DNA of 64,000 nt from an uncultured Flavobacteriales bacterium. GTDB lineage: Bacteria > Bacteroidota > Bacteroidia > Flavobacteriales_D > Sanyastnellaceae. Shown here piece after piece: positions 38,069 through 46,670 of the stretch. A model generated the notes under the pieces. The model did not search any database. It saw nothing but the letters and a program-made list of their open reading frames with translations, and had not been told where the DNA came from. Both the position numbers and the translations under genes were made by a program. The stretch is taken from contig CALKFF010000029.1 in assembly GCA_938084585.1 (NCBI GenBank), forward strand, positions 55,391 to 119,390. The letters run 5' to 3'. Positions within the stretch are counted from its first letter, which is position 1. Each line of letters starts with the position of its first letter.

Positions 38069-40423
38069 GTGAATTTCTTAGAAGATCTCAACGACGTCCA
38101 ACGGGAGGCTGCGGCCCACATGGATGGGCCCATGATGGTGATTGCAGGTGCGGGCTCTGGAAAGACCCGGGTTTTGACCTACCGCATCGCCCACATGATG
38201 ACGCAAGGGGTGGACCCCTTCTCGATTTTGGCCTTGACGTTCACGAATAAAGCGGCCAAAGAGATGAAGCACCGCATCGGCACCCTCGTCGGGGAGAGCG
38301 AAGCACGCAACCTTTGGATGGGAACGTTTCACAGCATCTTCGCCCGCATTCTGCGGATGGAATGCGAACGCATCAACTACCCTCGGAACTTCACCATCTA
38401 CGACACGCAAGACAGCCGCAGCCTGTTGAAGGACATCATCAAGGGCATGGGTCTTGATGACAAGGTGTACAAGCCCGCGAGTGTGCAGAGCCGCATCAGC
38501 AGCGCCAAGAACAACTTGATTGACGCGCGGGCGTACGCCGAGCACACCGAGATTCGATCAGAAGACCAACAAGCCGGCCGGCCCATGCTCGCCGAGATCT
38601 TCGCCAACTACGAGGCGAGGTGCTTCCGTGCGGGCGCCATGGATTTTGACGACCTGCTTTACAAGATGAACGTGCTGCTTCGCGACTTCCCGGACCTGCT
38701 GAGCAAATACCAGCACCGCTTCCGGTACATCCTCGTGGACGAGTACCAAGACACCAACTTCGCACAGTACCTCATCATCAAGCAGCTGGGCGCGGTCCAC
38801 GAGAACGTCTGCGTGGTGGGCGACGACGCCCAGAGCATTTACGCCTTCCGCGGGGCCAACATCCAGAACATCCTCAACTTCAAGAAGGACTATCAGGATG
38901 CCAAGCTGTTCAAGTTGGAGCAGAACTACCGCTCCACCTCCCACATCGTCCGCGCGGCGAATTCGGTGATTGCGAACAACCGCGACCAAATCCCCAAGGA
39001 GGTTTGGACCCAAAATTCAGACGGCGAAAAGATCAAGGTCTTCCGTGCGACCTCGGACAACGACGAGGGGCGCTTTGTGGCGCACAAGATTTTCGAGGTG
39101 CGGGGCCACGATGGATGCCAGTACAAGGACTTCGCCATCTTGTACCGAACCAACGCGCAGTCCCGCTCTTTTGAAGAGAGCTTGAGGAAGCTGAACGTCC
39201 CCTACCGCATCTACGGGGGACTCTCGTTTTACCAGCGCAAGGAGGTCAAAGACTTGCTGGCCTATTTCCGCTTGACCGTCAACCCAAGCGACGACGAGAG
39301 TTTCAAACGTGTGGTCAACTACCCCGCCCGTGGCATTGGGAAGACCACCATGGACAAGCTCATCGCGCTGGCTGCGGGAGAAGAAAAGAGCTTGTGGGAC
39401 GTGTTGCACCCCGAGCACGGGATGCCACCTGACAACCTGAAAGGCACTGCCTGGAAGAAACTGCGCGAGTTCGCAGACATGGTCTCGGCCTTCTCTGCCG
39501 AGGCGGGCACCGCCAACGCACACGCCTTGGGCTTGGCCATCGCCAAGCGGTCTGGTTTGGTCCACGCCTTGTACAGCGACAAAACCCCAGAGGGCGTGGC
39601 GCGCTACGAAAACGTCCAGGAATTGTTGAACGCGCTCCAGGGCTTCGTGGAGAACCCCGCCAACGAAGACGCCCAATCCCTGTCTGACTTTTTGATTGAC
39701 GTCGCCTTGCTGACCGACGCAGACAACGAGGACGACGACGACAACAAGGTGAGCCTGATGACGGTGCATGCCGCCAAGGGGCTCGAATTCAAACACGTGC
39801 ACATCGTCGGACTGGAAGAGCAGCTTTTCCCCTCTCAAATGGCCATGGAAAGCCGTGCGGAACTTGAAGAAGAACGACGCCTCTTTTACGTGGCATTGAC
39901 CCGTGCTGAAGTCACATGCACGTTGTCGTACGCATTGACAAGGTTCAAGTGGGGTCAGGTGACCCAAGGCGACCCCAGCCGATTCTTGGAAGAGATCGAC
40001 GAGGGTTGCATTGTCCATCCCCAGCAAGCCCCGTCGTCCCAAAGCCCGGTCGACTTTGCCCAAGCCCGCAGCCAATTCCAGCGCATGCCAAGCGGCACGG
40101 CGCCGAGGTCGTTTGGACGGCTGGCAAGCAAAGCCACCACCACCCCTTCCAAGCCCACGAAGCCCGGCAACTGGTCCAGCTTGAAGGAAGCCGCGAAAAG
40201 CGGAAGCGCGGGCGCTTCGCAAGCCTCGCCAGCCTCCTCCCCTGCCGCAGGGTCGGATGCCAACATCGCGGTGGGCGACATCGTGGTGCACGCCAAGTTT
40301 GGCAAAGGCCGCGTCCTTCACATTGAAGGAAGTGTCCCCAATGAAAAGGCGACCATCACGTTCCCAGCCGTGGGCAAAAAACAGCTGCTCCTCAAATTCG
40401 CCAAACTCCAAGTGGTCGGATGA
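38069..40423 (+). CDS. UvrD/PcrA-type superfamily 1 DNA helicase
   Basis: SF1A helicases of this type unwind DNA 3' to 5' in nucleotide excision and mismatch repair and remove RecA or RNA polymerase from DNA. From the GTG at 38069 the protein is 784 residues. Motifs in order: Q-motif LNDVQREA, Walker A AGAGSGKT (about 26-33), VDEYQDTN (II), VGDDAQSIYAFRGA (III), LEQNYRST (IV), TVHAAKGLEF (V) and VALTRAE (VI). The end has a low-complexity linker and a Tudor-like tail with GDIVVHAKFGKGRVL, as in PcrA/UvrD. The frame is open upstream to a TTG at 37997, but the family N-terminus and the -7-like octamer favour 38069. Its stop region overlaps the next start by ATGA. Whether to call it uvrD or pcrA cannot be settled here. 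Confidence 0.93.
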   Translation: MNFLEDLNDVQREAAAHMDGPMMVIAGAGSGKTRVLTYRIAHMMTQGVDPFSILALTFTNKAAKEMKHRIGTLVGESEARNLWMGTFHSIFARILRMECERINYPRNFTIYDTQDSRSLLKDIIKGMGLDDKVYKPASVQSRISSAKNNLIDARAYAEHTEIRSEDQQAGRPMLAEIFANYEARCFRAGAMDFDDLLYKMNVLLRDFPDLLSKYQHRFRYILVDEYQDTNFAQYLIIKQLGAVHENVCVVGDDAQSIYAFRGANIQNILNFKKDYQDAKLFKLEQNYRSTSHIVRAANSVIANNRDQIPKEVWTQNSDGEKIKVFRATSDNDEGRFVAHKIFEVRGHDGCQYKDFAILYRTNAQSRSFEESLRKLNVPYRIYGGLSFYQRKEVKDLLAYFRLTVNPSDDESFKRVVNYPARGIGKTTMDKLIALAAGEEKSLWDVLHPEHGMPPDNLKGTAWKKLREFADMVSAFSAEAGTANAHALGLAIAKRSGLVHALYSDKTPEGVARYENVQELLNALQGFVENPANEDAQSLSDFLIDVALLTDADNEDDDDNKVSLMTVHAAKGLEFKHVHIVGLEEQLFPSQMAMESRAELEEERRLFYVALTRAEVTCTLSYALTRFKWGQVTQGDPSRFLEEIDEGCIVHPQQAPSSQSPVDFAQARSQFQRMPSGTAPRSFGRLASKATTTPSKPTKPGNWSSLKEAAKSGSAGASQASPASSPAAGSDANIAVGDIVVHAKFGKGRVLHIEGSVPNEKATITFPAVGKKQLLLKFAKLQVVG

Positions 40424-41100
40424 CGCCTACTCGCTCCCTTCATGGCTTGGCCGTGCTCTTCTTGCTCCTGGCCGGCAGCACATGGTCGTGCCGGCCTGAG
40501 GATTCGTCCATCCGATTCCGGGTGGCATGTGTGGAATGGGCAGATCCCTCCGCACCGGCCTCCCAAGTCCAAGTGACCCTGGAGGAACAACGCCTGGAGA
40601 ATGGGGTGCTCAACGGGTTCTACACCGAGGTGGATCAAGCCGTCACGGGCGCAGACGGCGTGGTGGAGTTGGCCACCGTGAGAAGCAACGTGCTGTCCAT
40701 CCGGCTTCGGGTGGCGCGCGAGGGGTGCTTCGAAGAGCTCGTGCCGTTCAATCCTGACGATCTGACCTCAGGAGAAATGTTGAACCACCACGAAGTCGCC
40801 GTCATGCCCCAAACGCGGGTGGACGCTTCCTTGTCCAACTCCTTGCCCGAGTGCACCAACAGCAACATGATCTACAGGTGGATTCCCCGATACGTGGAGG
40901 GAGCAGCATCTGAAGTTCGGTGGAGTTGTGGCACAGATTGGGTGGCGGTCGAAGGCGGCGGCACCGACCAGTCCACATGTTTCATCACGGGAGACACCTG
41001 GCTGCTTCACCACCGCTACTGGGCATGCGCAGGATTGGACAGCACGGCCATCGATTCAGTCTGGTGTCCAGCCGGTGAGGTCGTCAGCTTGAACCTCTGA
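40420..41100 (+). CDS. Putative exported or lipid-anchored protein of unknown function
   Basis: I do not recognise the family. The 226-residue protein begins with a signal-like segment LAVLFLLLAGSTWSC (about 10-24); the Cys could be lipidated, but TWSC is a poor lipobox. The next part (about 33-115) has strands typical of a carboxypeptidase-regulatory or Ig-like fold: TLEEQRLENGVLNGFYTEVDQAVTGADGVVELATV. Six or more cysteines in the C-terminal half (CTNSNM, WSCGTDW, TCFITG, WACAG, VWCPAG) suggest disulfides outside the cytoplasm. Its ATG overlaps the helicase stop, so it is coupled to an unrelated function. No operator or terminator is visible in the 47 nt after it. Confidence 0.7.
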   Translation: MTPTRSLHGLAVLFLLLAGSTWSCRPEDSSIRFRVACVEWADPSAPASQVQVTLEEQRLENGVLNGFYTEVDQAVTGADGVVELATVRSNVLSIRLRVAREGCFEELVPFNPDDLTSGEMLNHHEVAVMPQTRVDASLSNSLPECTNSNMIYRWIPRYVEGAASEVRWSCGTDWVAVEGGGTDQSTCFITGDTWLLHHRYWACAGLDSTAIDSVWCPAGEVVSLNL

Positions 41101-41135
41101 GGCCCCGGCACGACGTTTGAAGGCAGAAGCCGCGG

Positions 41136-41143
41136 TACCTTGG
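41136..41143 (+). promoter_or_regulatory. TACCTTGG -7-like element, 4 nt before the PAD-like gene
   Basis: TACCTTGG is followed by GGTC and the ATG at 41148, in an intergenic spacer of 47 nt. Confidence 0.5.
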
Positions 41144-41147
41144 GGTC

Positions 41148-42977
41148 ATGAAATTGAAACCTTCATTCCCCCGCCTCGCAACGCTCCTCATGATGACCCT
41201 GATGTCAGGGTTGGTTTGGGGACAACACGACAGCCGAGAAGACCGCATCCTCCCCAAGGGTTTTGCCCCGTGGGAGCTTGACATGTCTCGTCCGCTCGAC
41301 GGCCAATTTGGCACCTTGAGCCGAGGCATTCCCACCCCGCCTCCCGGCTCCAACCTCCGGACAGCTGCCGAATGGGAAGAGATTGAAGTGTTGACCATCA
41401 CTTGGGAAGGATTTTCATGCATCTTGAAGCAAATCGCCGCGGCGGCCAGCCAAGAGTGTCGGGTGGTCATCTTTTCAGAGGAGCCCAACCAGACCACATC
41501 CTACCTCACGGGAGGATCCTGCGGTGGACCGTTGTCCATGGACAGCATCGAGGTGGTGGACGTGCCCACCAACAGCATTTGGATTCGGGATTACGGGGCC
41601 AACACAGTGTACACCGAGTGGAACGACGGGCGCGTGCTGGTCGACTGGTTGTACAACCGCCCTCGTCCCGACGACGACGCCATCCCTGACGCGTTGGCCG
41701 ACCACATGGGCCTGACCTTGTACAGCACCATTGAATCGCCGAGCGACTTGATGAACACGGGCGGAAACTGGATGTCGGACGGCTACGGCACCGCGTTCGC
41801 CTCCGAACTCATCCTCGACGAGAACAACGGCGACCAGTCTTGGTGGACCACGTTCCCCGACCACACGGAGGACGACATCGACCAAATCGTGGAAGCGTTT
41901 CACGGCGTGGATACCTACGTGAAGATGGACAACCTCCCCTACGACGGCATTCACCACATCGACATGCACATGAAGTTGTTGGACGAGTCGACGCTGTTGG
42001 TGGCGGAGTACCCCCAGGGGGTGGCAGACGGTCCTCAAATCGAAGCCAACCTGCAATACGTGTTGAGCAACTTCAGCACGAAGTGGGGCACGCCCTTCGA
42101 CGTCATTCGCATCCCGAGCCCCCCTGAACAAGGCGGAGGCTACCCCAACCAAAACGGGGATTACTTGACCTACAGCAACGCGGTGTTCGTCAACAACACG
42201 GTCATCTTGCCCACGTACTACCAGCAGTACGACACGACGGCGATTCGCATTTGGGAAGAAGCGTTGCCTGGATACAACATCGTGGGCATCGACTGCGACG
42301 GCGGCAACTCCAACATCATTGCGTTGAGCGGCGCCATTCACTGCATCACCCATTCGGTGGGCGTGGAAGATCCTTTGATGATCAGCCACCTCCCTCTGGA
42401 CGACACCGAGAACGACAGCACACCCTACGCCGTGGTTGCGGAAATCAGCCACCGCTCGGGCATCTCTTCAGCCATGCTGTCATGGTCGACGGCGGCGGAC
42501 GGGCCTTGGAATGAGGTGGCCATGAGTGAAGGCGTCGTGGAGGGCGAATTTGCAGGAAACATTCCCGCCCAGCCTGTGGGCACCAAGGTGTTCTACTTTG
42601 TGTCGGCCGAAGCCAACAGCGGGAAGTCCGGCAACCGCCCCATGCCCGCGCCGGCTGGACACTGGTCGTTCAAAGTTTTGGGCGGCACAGATCACATCAT
42701 GCAGGCCGAAGACTTCTCCCCTTGGGTGGCCGCCTACCCGAACCCCGGTTCACAACTCTCTTGCTTCGAGGTCCACTTTCCGCAGCCGGTCGAATGCACC
42801 GTGACGTTGCGCAACGGACTCGGACAGCCTGTCCGTCAATTGCATCAAGGCACGTTGGCCCGAGGAACACAACGTTTGTTTGTCGACGCCCGCGAGCTGG
42901 CGAACGGCCCCTACCTGTTGACCCTCCACACGGCGTCCGGCCAAACGTGGACGCAGCGTTGGATGGTGGCGCACTGA
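41148..42977 (+). CDS. Secreted peptidylarginine/agmatine deiminase-type enzyme with T9SS sorting domain
   Basis: The protein is 609 residues. It has a signal peptide (about 1-25, ending VWGQ), then a Porphyromonas-type deiminase domain to about 425. Predicted active-site residues follow the family: Asp148 in WIRDYG, His270 and Asp272 in HHIDMH, and the nucleophile Cys399 in GAIHCITHSVG. GGNWMSDG near 204-211 is a further family block. A beta-sandwich-like region (about 430-535) and a C-terminal T9SS tail (about 536-609, with YPNPGSQL) follow. This order equals that of the P. gingivalis enzyme that citrullinates proteins. The activity could be on peptidyl-arginine, free arginine or agmatine; sequence alone does not decide. 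It converges on the next gene with one base between stops. Confidence 0.85.
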   Translation: MKLKPSFPRLATLLMMTLMSGLVWGQHDSREDRILPKGFAPWELDMSRPLDGQFGTLSRGIPTPPPGSNLRTAAEWEEIEVLTITWEGFSCILKQIAAAASQECRVVIFSEEPNQTTSYLTGGSCGGPLSMDSIEVVDVPTNSIWIRDYGANTVYTEWNDGRVLVDWLYNRPRPDDDAIPDALADHMGLTLYSTIESPSDLMNTGGNWMSDGYGTAFASELILDENNGDQSWWTTFPDHTEDDIDQIVEAFHGVDTYVKMDNLPYDGIHHIDMHMKLLDESTLLVAEYPQGVADGPQIEANLQYVLSNFSTKWGTPFDVIRIPSPPEQGGGYPNQNGDYLTYSNAVFVNNTVILPTYYQQYDTTAIRIWEEALPGYNIVGIDCDGGNSNIIALSGAIHCITHSVGVEDPLMISHLPLDDTENDSTPYAVVAEISHRSGISSAMLSWSTAADGPWNEVAMSEGVVEGEFAGNIPAQPVGTKVFYFVSAEANSGKSGNRPMPAPAGHWSFKVLGGTDHIMQAEDFSPWVAAYPNPGSQLSCFEVHFPQPVECTVTLRNGLGQPVRQLHQGTLARGTQRLFVDARELANGPYLLTLHTASGQTWTQRWMVAH

Positions 42978-42978
42978 T

Positions 42979-43701
42979 TCAGTCCCTGCGGCCCAAGAGG
43001 CGCAGCAGGAACAGGAACAGGTTGAGGAAGTCCAAGTAAAGCGAAGTGGCGCCGAGCAAGGCCAGCTTCATGGGGGCCACAGCCCCGTACTCCACGCCTG
43101 CGGCAATGCGCTTCAAGCGCTGCGTGTCGTAGGCGACCAAACCCGTGAACACGAGGACGCCGCCTGCGCTGATGATGAAGTCCATCATCGGGCTCTTCAT
43201 CCACCAGTTCACGAGGCTCGCCAGCAGGATGCCAATGAGCGCCATGAAGAGCAAGCTGCCGAAGCGCGACAAATCCACGTTGGTGGTGTAACCGGCAATC
43301 GCCATGATCGCAAAGGTGCCCGCCGTGATGGCGAAGACTTGGGCCAAACTGCCCAGGGAATAGATGAAGAAAATGCCGCCAAGGCTCAACCCCATGGTGC
43401 CGGCGAAGGCGAGAAAGCACAGCGCGAGCGAGGTGACGCTGAGCTTTTGAAGCCCAAAATTCATCACCAGCAAAAACGCAAACGGCGCCAACGTCACAAG
43501 CCAGAACCCAGCCCCCTGCATCAGCGAGAGGTACAGTTCGCTGGCGGCGGCGTAGTACGCGGCCGCGCCTGTGACCGCCAGGCCTGCCACCATCCACGTG
43601 AAGACCGTGGACATGAACGACGACACAGAGGCGTCGTTGGTGAAACGTGTTTCGTTGAACTCAGGGCGGGCGCCCTCAAAAATCCGAGGTGGTTGATCCA
43701 T
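42979..43701 (-). CDS. Bax inhibitor-1/YccA family inner membrane protein
   Basis: The 240-residue product has about seven hydrophobic segments (from FMSTVFTWMVAGLAVTGAAA near 30 to LYLDFLNLFLFLLRLLG at the end) and the family's C-terminal pattern with AYDTQRLKRIA and ALLGATSLYLDF. BI-1/YccA proteins are membrane-embedded, some with Ca2+ leak or FtsH-modulating roles; the function here is unknown. The ATG at 43701 is chosen over an in-frame start at 43716 because of the -7-like octamer 4 nt upstream and the family-like MDQPPRIF start. It follows queD by 68 nt and has its own promoter-like element. Confidence 0.9.
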   Translation of the reverse strand: MDQPPRIFEGARPEFNETRFTNDASVSSFMSTVFTWMVAGLAVTGAAAYYAAASELYLSLMQGAGFWLVTLAPFAFLLVMNFGLQKLSVTSLALCFLAFAGTMGLSLGGIFFIYSLGSLAQVFAITAGTFAIMAIAGYTTNVDLSRFGSLLFMALIGILLASLVNWWMKSPMMDFIISAGGVLVFTGLVAYDTQRLKRIAAGVEYGAVAPMKLALLGATSLYLDFLNLFLFLLRLLGRRD

Positions 43702-43705
43702 GCGC

Positions 43706-43713
43706 CAAAGATG
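43706..43713 (-). promoter_or_regulatory. CATCTTTG -7-like element, 4 nt before the BI-1 gene
   Basis: On the minus strand CATCTTTG is followed by GCGC and the ATG at 43701. It differs from TAnnTTTG at one base and matches the octamer before the cyclophilin gene. Confidence 0.55.
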
Positions 43714-43769
43714 CAAGACGGACCGCTTCAGCCCTCACCGTTGACCAAATTTTGCAACCGCCCAGGGCC

Positions 43770-44192
43770 TCACTCCCCGCCGTAGTAGTCGGCGTAGTTG
43801 TTTTCCGTCTCGTAAAGCCGGATGTGATGCAACTGGCAGCCCCGCTCTGAAATGGCGGGCTCCAACTCTTCCCAGATCGCGATGATGAGCACCTCCGTAG
43901 AAGTCTTCTTGCCCTTCAAAAACGGAACATCCAGGTTGAGGTTCTTGTGGTCGATGGGCTCTTCCACCTTGTCCTTGATGATGTCCTTGAGCTCCTTGAG
44001 GTTCATGCAATAGCCCGTCTCCTCCGCTGGCTCGCCCTTGATGGTGACGTGCAACTCGTAGTTGTGGCCGTGCCAGTTGGGGTTGGCGCATTTGCCAAAC
44101 ACTTCCATGTTCTTCTCCTCAGACCAATCCTCGTTCCACAATTTGTGGGCGGCATTGAAATGGGCGCGGCGGGTGACGTAGACGTTCTTCAT
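43770..44192 (-). CDS. 6-pyruvoyltetrahydropterin synthase / QueD family protein
   Basis: This family makes 6-carboxytetrahydropterin for queuosine (QueD) or pyruvoyltetrahydropterin. The 140-residue protein has zinc His ligands in FNAAHKLW (about 12-19) and in the NWHGHNYEL block (about 39-47), plus the catalytic Cys in FGKCANPNWHG (about 32-42). The C-terminal IRLYETENNYADYYG has the Glu that binds the pterin. The ATG at 44192 is used; an upstream TTG at 44210 sits directly on the -7 element. No other queuosine genes are in the window, so the pathway stays open. It is divergent from hldD. Confidence 0.88.
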   Translation of the reverse strand: MKNVYVTRRAHFNAAHKLWNEDWSEEKNMEVFGKCANPNWHGHNYELHVTIKGEPAEETGYCMNLKELKDIIKDKVEEPIDHKNLNLDVPFLKGKKTSTEVLIIAIWEELEPAISERGCQLHHIRLYETENNYADYYGGE

Positions 44193-44207
44193 GATGCGAT
44201 AACCCGG

Positions 44208-44215
44208 CAAAGGTA
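44208..44215 (-). promoter_or_regulatory. TACCTTTG -7 element for the QueD/PTPS gene
   Basis: On the minus strand TACCTTTG fully matches TAnnTTTG, with 15 nt to the ATG at 44192, so a short leader is expected. Confidence 0.6.
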
Positions 44216-44234
44216 GCAGATGTTTTCACCGGGC

Positions 44235-44242
44235 TACCTTCG
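44235..44242 (+). promoter_or_regulatory. TACCTTCG -7-like element, 4 nt before hldD
   Basis: TACCTTCG is followed by CGCC and the ATG at 44247. It lies 19 nt from the divergent -7 element of the QueD/PTPS gene, so the two promoters are interleaved. Confidence 0.6.
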
Positions 44243-44246
44243 CGCC

Positions 44247-45248
44247 ATGATTGTGGTTACAGGAGCTGCAGGCTTCATCGGAAGCGTGCTTGCCGTCAGG
44301 CTGTTGGAGGCGGATTACCGCCAGTTGGTCTTGGTCGATGACTTCAGTGTGGAGGCCAAACGCCCCAACCACGCCCACCTCGACGTGACCGAGCGCGTGG
44401 ACCGCAAGGACTTCCCAGCATGGCTTCACGAGAACGAGTCGCAGGTGCAATTCGTGTTCCACCTTGGGGCCCGCACAGACACCACAGAACAAGACGAGGA
44501 ACTCCTGACCGCGCTCAACCTGCAGTACACGAAAGACATCTGGAACCTGTGCGTGGAGTTTGGGCTGCCGCTCATCTACGCCAGTTCTGCGGCCACATAC
44601 GGCGACGGCAGCAAGGGCTACATCGACAGCCACGAGGTCGTGAAGGACCTGGAACCGTTGAACCCCTACGGAAGGTCCAAGAACGACTTCGACGCCTGGG
44701 CCCTCGCCCAAGAACGCAAGCCCTACTTCTGGGCCGGCTTCAAATTCTTCAACGTCTACGGGCCCAACGAATTTCACAAGGGCCGCATGGCTTCTGTGGT
44801 CCTGCACACGTTCCGCCAAGTGGAAGCCACGGGCGGCATGAAGCTCTTCCGCAGCCACCGCCCTGATTTCGCGGACGGCCACCAAACCCGGGACTTCGTC
44901 CACGTGGAAGACGTGTGCAGCGTGTTGCTTCACTTCATGCACCACCGCATCCCAGCGCACTCGGGGCTGTACAATTTGGGCAGTGGCCAAGGCCGGACCT
45001 TCCTCGACTTGGTCCGCGCCACATTCAGCGCCATGGGCCGCACCCCAGAGATTTCATTCATCGACACCCCAAAGGACATCCGGGACACCTACCAATACTT
45101 CACCGAAGCCGACCTCACCAAACTGAGGGACCACGGTTGCGACGTGACGTTCCGGTCGCTGGAATCGGGAATCGAAGACTACGTGAAGAACCACCTCACG
45201 ACTGGACGACGGCGCGCGCCTCAAGCAGCCGCTGCCGAACCTTCTTGA
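44247..45248 (+). CDS. hldD: ADP-L-glycero-D-manno-heptose 6-epimerase
   Basis: HldD makes the heptose nucleotide for the LPS inner core. The 333-residue SDR protein has the NAD(P) motif GAAGFIGS (about 6-13), VDDF after the second strand, HLGARTDTTE (about 73-82), the SSAATYG block and catalytic YGRSK, then NVYGPNEFHKGRMASV, a specific HldD signature. The ATG at 44247 fits the fold and follows a -7-like octamer; a start at 44220 is rejected. The last 53 nt overlap the end of the convergent MerR gene, so the C-terminal Ala-rich tail (RRRAPQAAAAEPS) is coded opposite that gene's end. Confidence 0.93.
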   Translation: MIVVTGAAGFIGSVLAVRLLEADYRQLVLVDDFSVEAKRPNHAHLDVTERVDRKDFPAWLHENESQVQFVFHLGARTDTTEQDEELLTALNLQYTKDIWNLCVEFGLPLIYASSAATYGDGSKGYIDSHEVVKDLEPLNPYGRSKNDFDAWALAQERKPYFWAGFKFFNVYGPNEFHKGRMASVVLHTFRQVEATGGMKLFRSHRPDFADGHQTRDFVHVEDVCSVLLHFMHHRIPAHSGLYNLGSGQGRTFLDLVRATFSAMGRTPEISFIDTPKDIRDTYQYFTEADLTKLRDHGCDVTFRSLESGIEDYVKNHLTTGRRRAPQAAAAEPS

Positions 45249-45615
45249 GTCTGGACACGGCCTCCTGGCGCTTGGCCTCTTCGGCAGGGTCGACCGCAGG
45301 CGTCGGCATCGCAGTGGCTGCCTGGGCCGCAGAAGCCGCCTGGGCACCCCGCTCTTTCGCCTCTCCTTTTCTGGCCGACATCGCCTTGCGTGCGCCTTCC
45401 AGCGTGAGGCCTTGAACTTTCACCAAGTCGTAGATGCGACGGATGACGTCGATGTCTTCTTGCCGGTACGCACGCTTGCCTCGTGCGTTGGTCTTGGGCT
45501 GAATCTGCTTGAATTGCTTCTCCCAAAACCGAAGCAACGACGGGTTGACGTCGAGCATCTTGGCCACCTCAGAAATGCTGTGGTAACGCTTTTGGATGGG
45601 TTGATTCAACGGCAT
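45196..45615 (-). CDS. MerR-family transcriptional regulator
   Basis: The 139-residue protein starts with a winged-helix MerR domain (about 11-80): YHSISEVAKMLDVNPSLLRFWEKQF and YRQEDIDVIRRIYDLVKVQGLTLEGARK. The rest is Ala-rich, with a short coiled-coil-like helix AVSRLKKVRQRLLEARAVV. There are no effector cysteines, so a metal or redox ligand is not suggested. This type is common in Bacteroidota next to M23 peptidases, as here (21 nt between). A -7-like TATCTTGT lies 6 nt upstream of the ATG. Its targets are unknown. It overlaps hldD by 53 nt. Confidence 0.88.
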   Translation of the reverse strand: MPLNQPIQKRYHSISEVAKMLDVNPSLLRFWEKQFKQIQPKTNARGKRAYRQEDIDVIRRIYDLVKVQGLTLEGARKAMSARKGEAKERGAQAASAAQAATAMPTPAVDPAEEAKRQEAVSRLKKVRQRLLEARAVVQS

Positions 45616-45635
45616 ATGAGGACAAGATAGGACGC

Positions 45636-46604
45636 TCAGTCCAAACTCTGGTTCTCCAAATCGGCCGCCTCCAACATCTGCTCGTACTCGGCAGGCGACA
45701 GGTCGTTGAAGTAGTAGTGCGCGGGGTTCACCTTCCGCCCGTCTTTGTGCACCTCGTAGTGAAGGTGGGACGAGGTGGAGGTGCCAGTGCTTCCAACCAA
45801 GCCGATGACCTGGCCGCGCATCACCTTGTCGCCGCGACGCACGTTGGACTTGCTCAGGTGGGCGTAGAGCGTCTCGTAGCCAAAGCCGTGGCGGATGACG
45901 ATGTGGCGGCCGTAGCCGTTGTAGAGGCGCTTGACCTTGACCACTTCCCCATCCCCAGTGGCGAACACTTCAGTGCCTTCAGGGGCGCTGAAGTCCATGC
46001 CGTAGTGGAACTTTCGCACCTTGTAGATGGGGTGAATCCGGTAGCCCCACCCGCTGGCCATGCGGCCGAGGTCCTCGTTCCGCACCGGCTGAATGGCTGG
46101 GATCGATTCCAAACGCTTCTCGTATTCCAGCGCCATGTCGGTCACCTCGTCCAACGAGTTGGACTGCGCCACCAGCGAGCGCTGGAGGGACGCGATGCGG
46201 TCCTTGAGTTCAGCCACCTCCGCCGAGTGCACGTGGCCGCGCACGTTGGCTTGACGGTCCACACCACCGATGCCCGGATGGCGAAGGTGATCGGGCACAG
46301 GCTGCACCCCCAGAATGGTGCGGTACACCGCGTCGTCGCGTTGGGCCAGGTCGCCCAGCGCCCCTTCCATCAAGGCCACCTCCCCGCGCATCTCCTCCAA
46401 CTGCCGTTCCAAAAAGGCGATCTCCCGGTCTCTGGCGCGGTCGGCAGGGCTTTGGAACACTTGGTCAAACAACCACACGCTGCCCGCCCCAATCGCCAAC
46501 ACAAACGCCACGCGAAGCCCCACAAGCTGGAAAATCTCCCGGCCTGTGAGCTTGACCTCCTCCATCTGGAGGGTCTCAGGATTGTACCTGCTGCGCGTCC
46601 ACAT
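45636..46604 (-). CDS. M23 family metallopeptidase (LytM/DipM-like) with membrane anchor
   Basis: The 322-residue protein has a cytoplasmic start, one transmembrane helix (LVGLRVAFVLAIGAGSVWLF, about 27-46), a coiled coil (about 55-190) and an M23 domain. The zinc ligands are the His in FHYGMDFSAPEGTEV (about 218-232) and the HLHYEVH motif near 280, with YAHLSKS between. It probably cuts or regulates cutting of peptidoglycan in the periplasm. The start at 46604 is chosen from GACCTTTG-CACCG before the ATG; an in-frame start at 46664 would lie upstream of that element and overlap the alaS promoter region. It is divergent from alaS. Confidence 0.9.
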   Translation of the reverse strand: MWTRSRYNPETLQMEEVKLTGREIFQLVGLRVAFVLAIGAGSVWLFDQVFQSPADRARDREIAFLERQLEEMRGEVALMEGALGDLAQRDDAVYRTILGVQPVPDHLRHPGIGGVDRQANVRGHVHSAEVAELKDRIASLQRSLVAQSNSLDEVTDMALEYEKRLESIPAIQPVRNEDLGRMASGWGYRIHPIYKVRKFHYGMDFSAPEGTEVFATGDGEVVKVKRLYNGYGRHIVIRHGFGYETLYAHLSKSNVRRGDKVMRGQVIGLVGSTGTSTSSHLHYEVHKDGRKVNPAHYYFNDLSPAEYEQMLEAADLENQSLD

Positions 46605-46609
46605 CGGTG

Positions 46610-46617
46610 CAAAGGTC
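46610..46617 (-). promoter_or_regulatory. GACCTTTG -7-like element, 5 nt before the M23 gene
   Basis: On the minus strand GACCTTTG is followed by CACCG and the ATG at 46604. It has the same sequence as the lipA element, with one extra spacer base. Confidence 0.5.
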
Positions 46618-46670
46618 GTCATTCTTGCGTGGATGGTCTGCCGTATTTTCACGCTGCAATTCAAAGCGCC

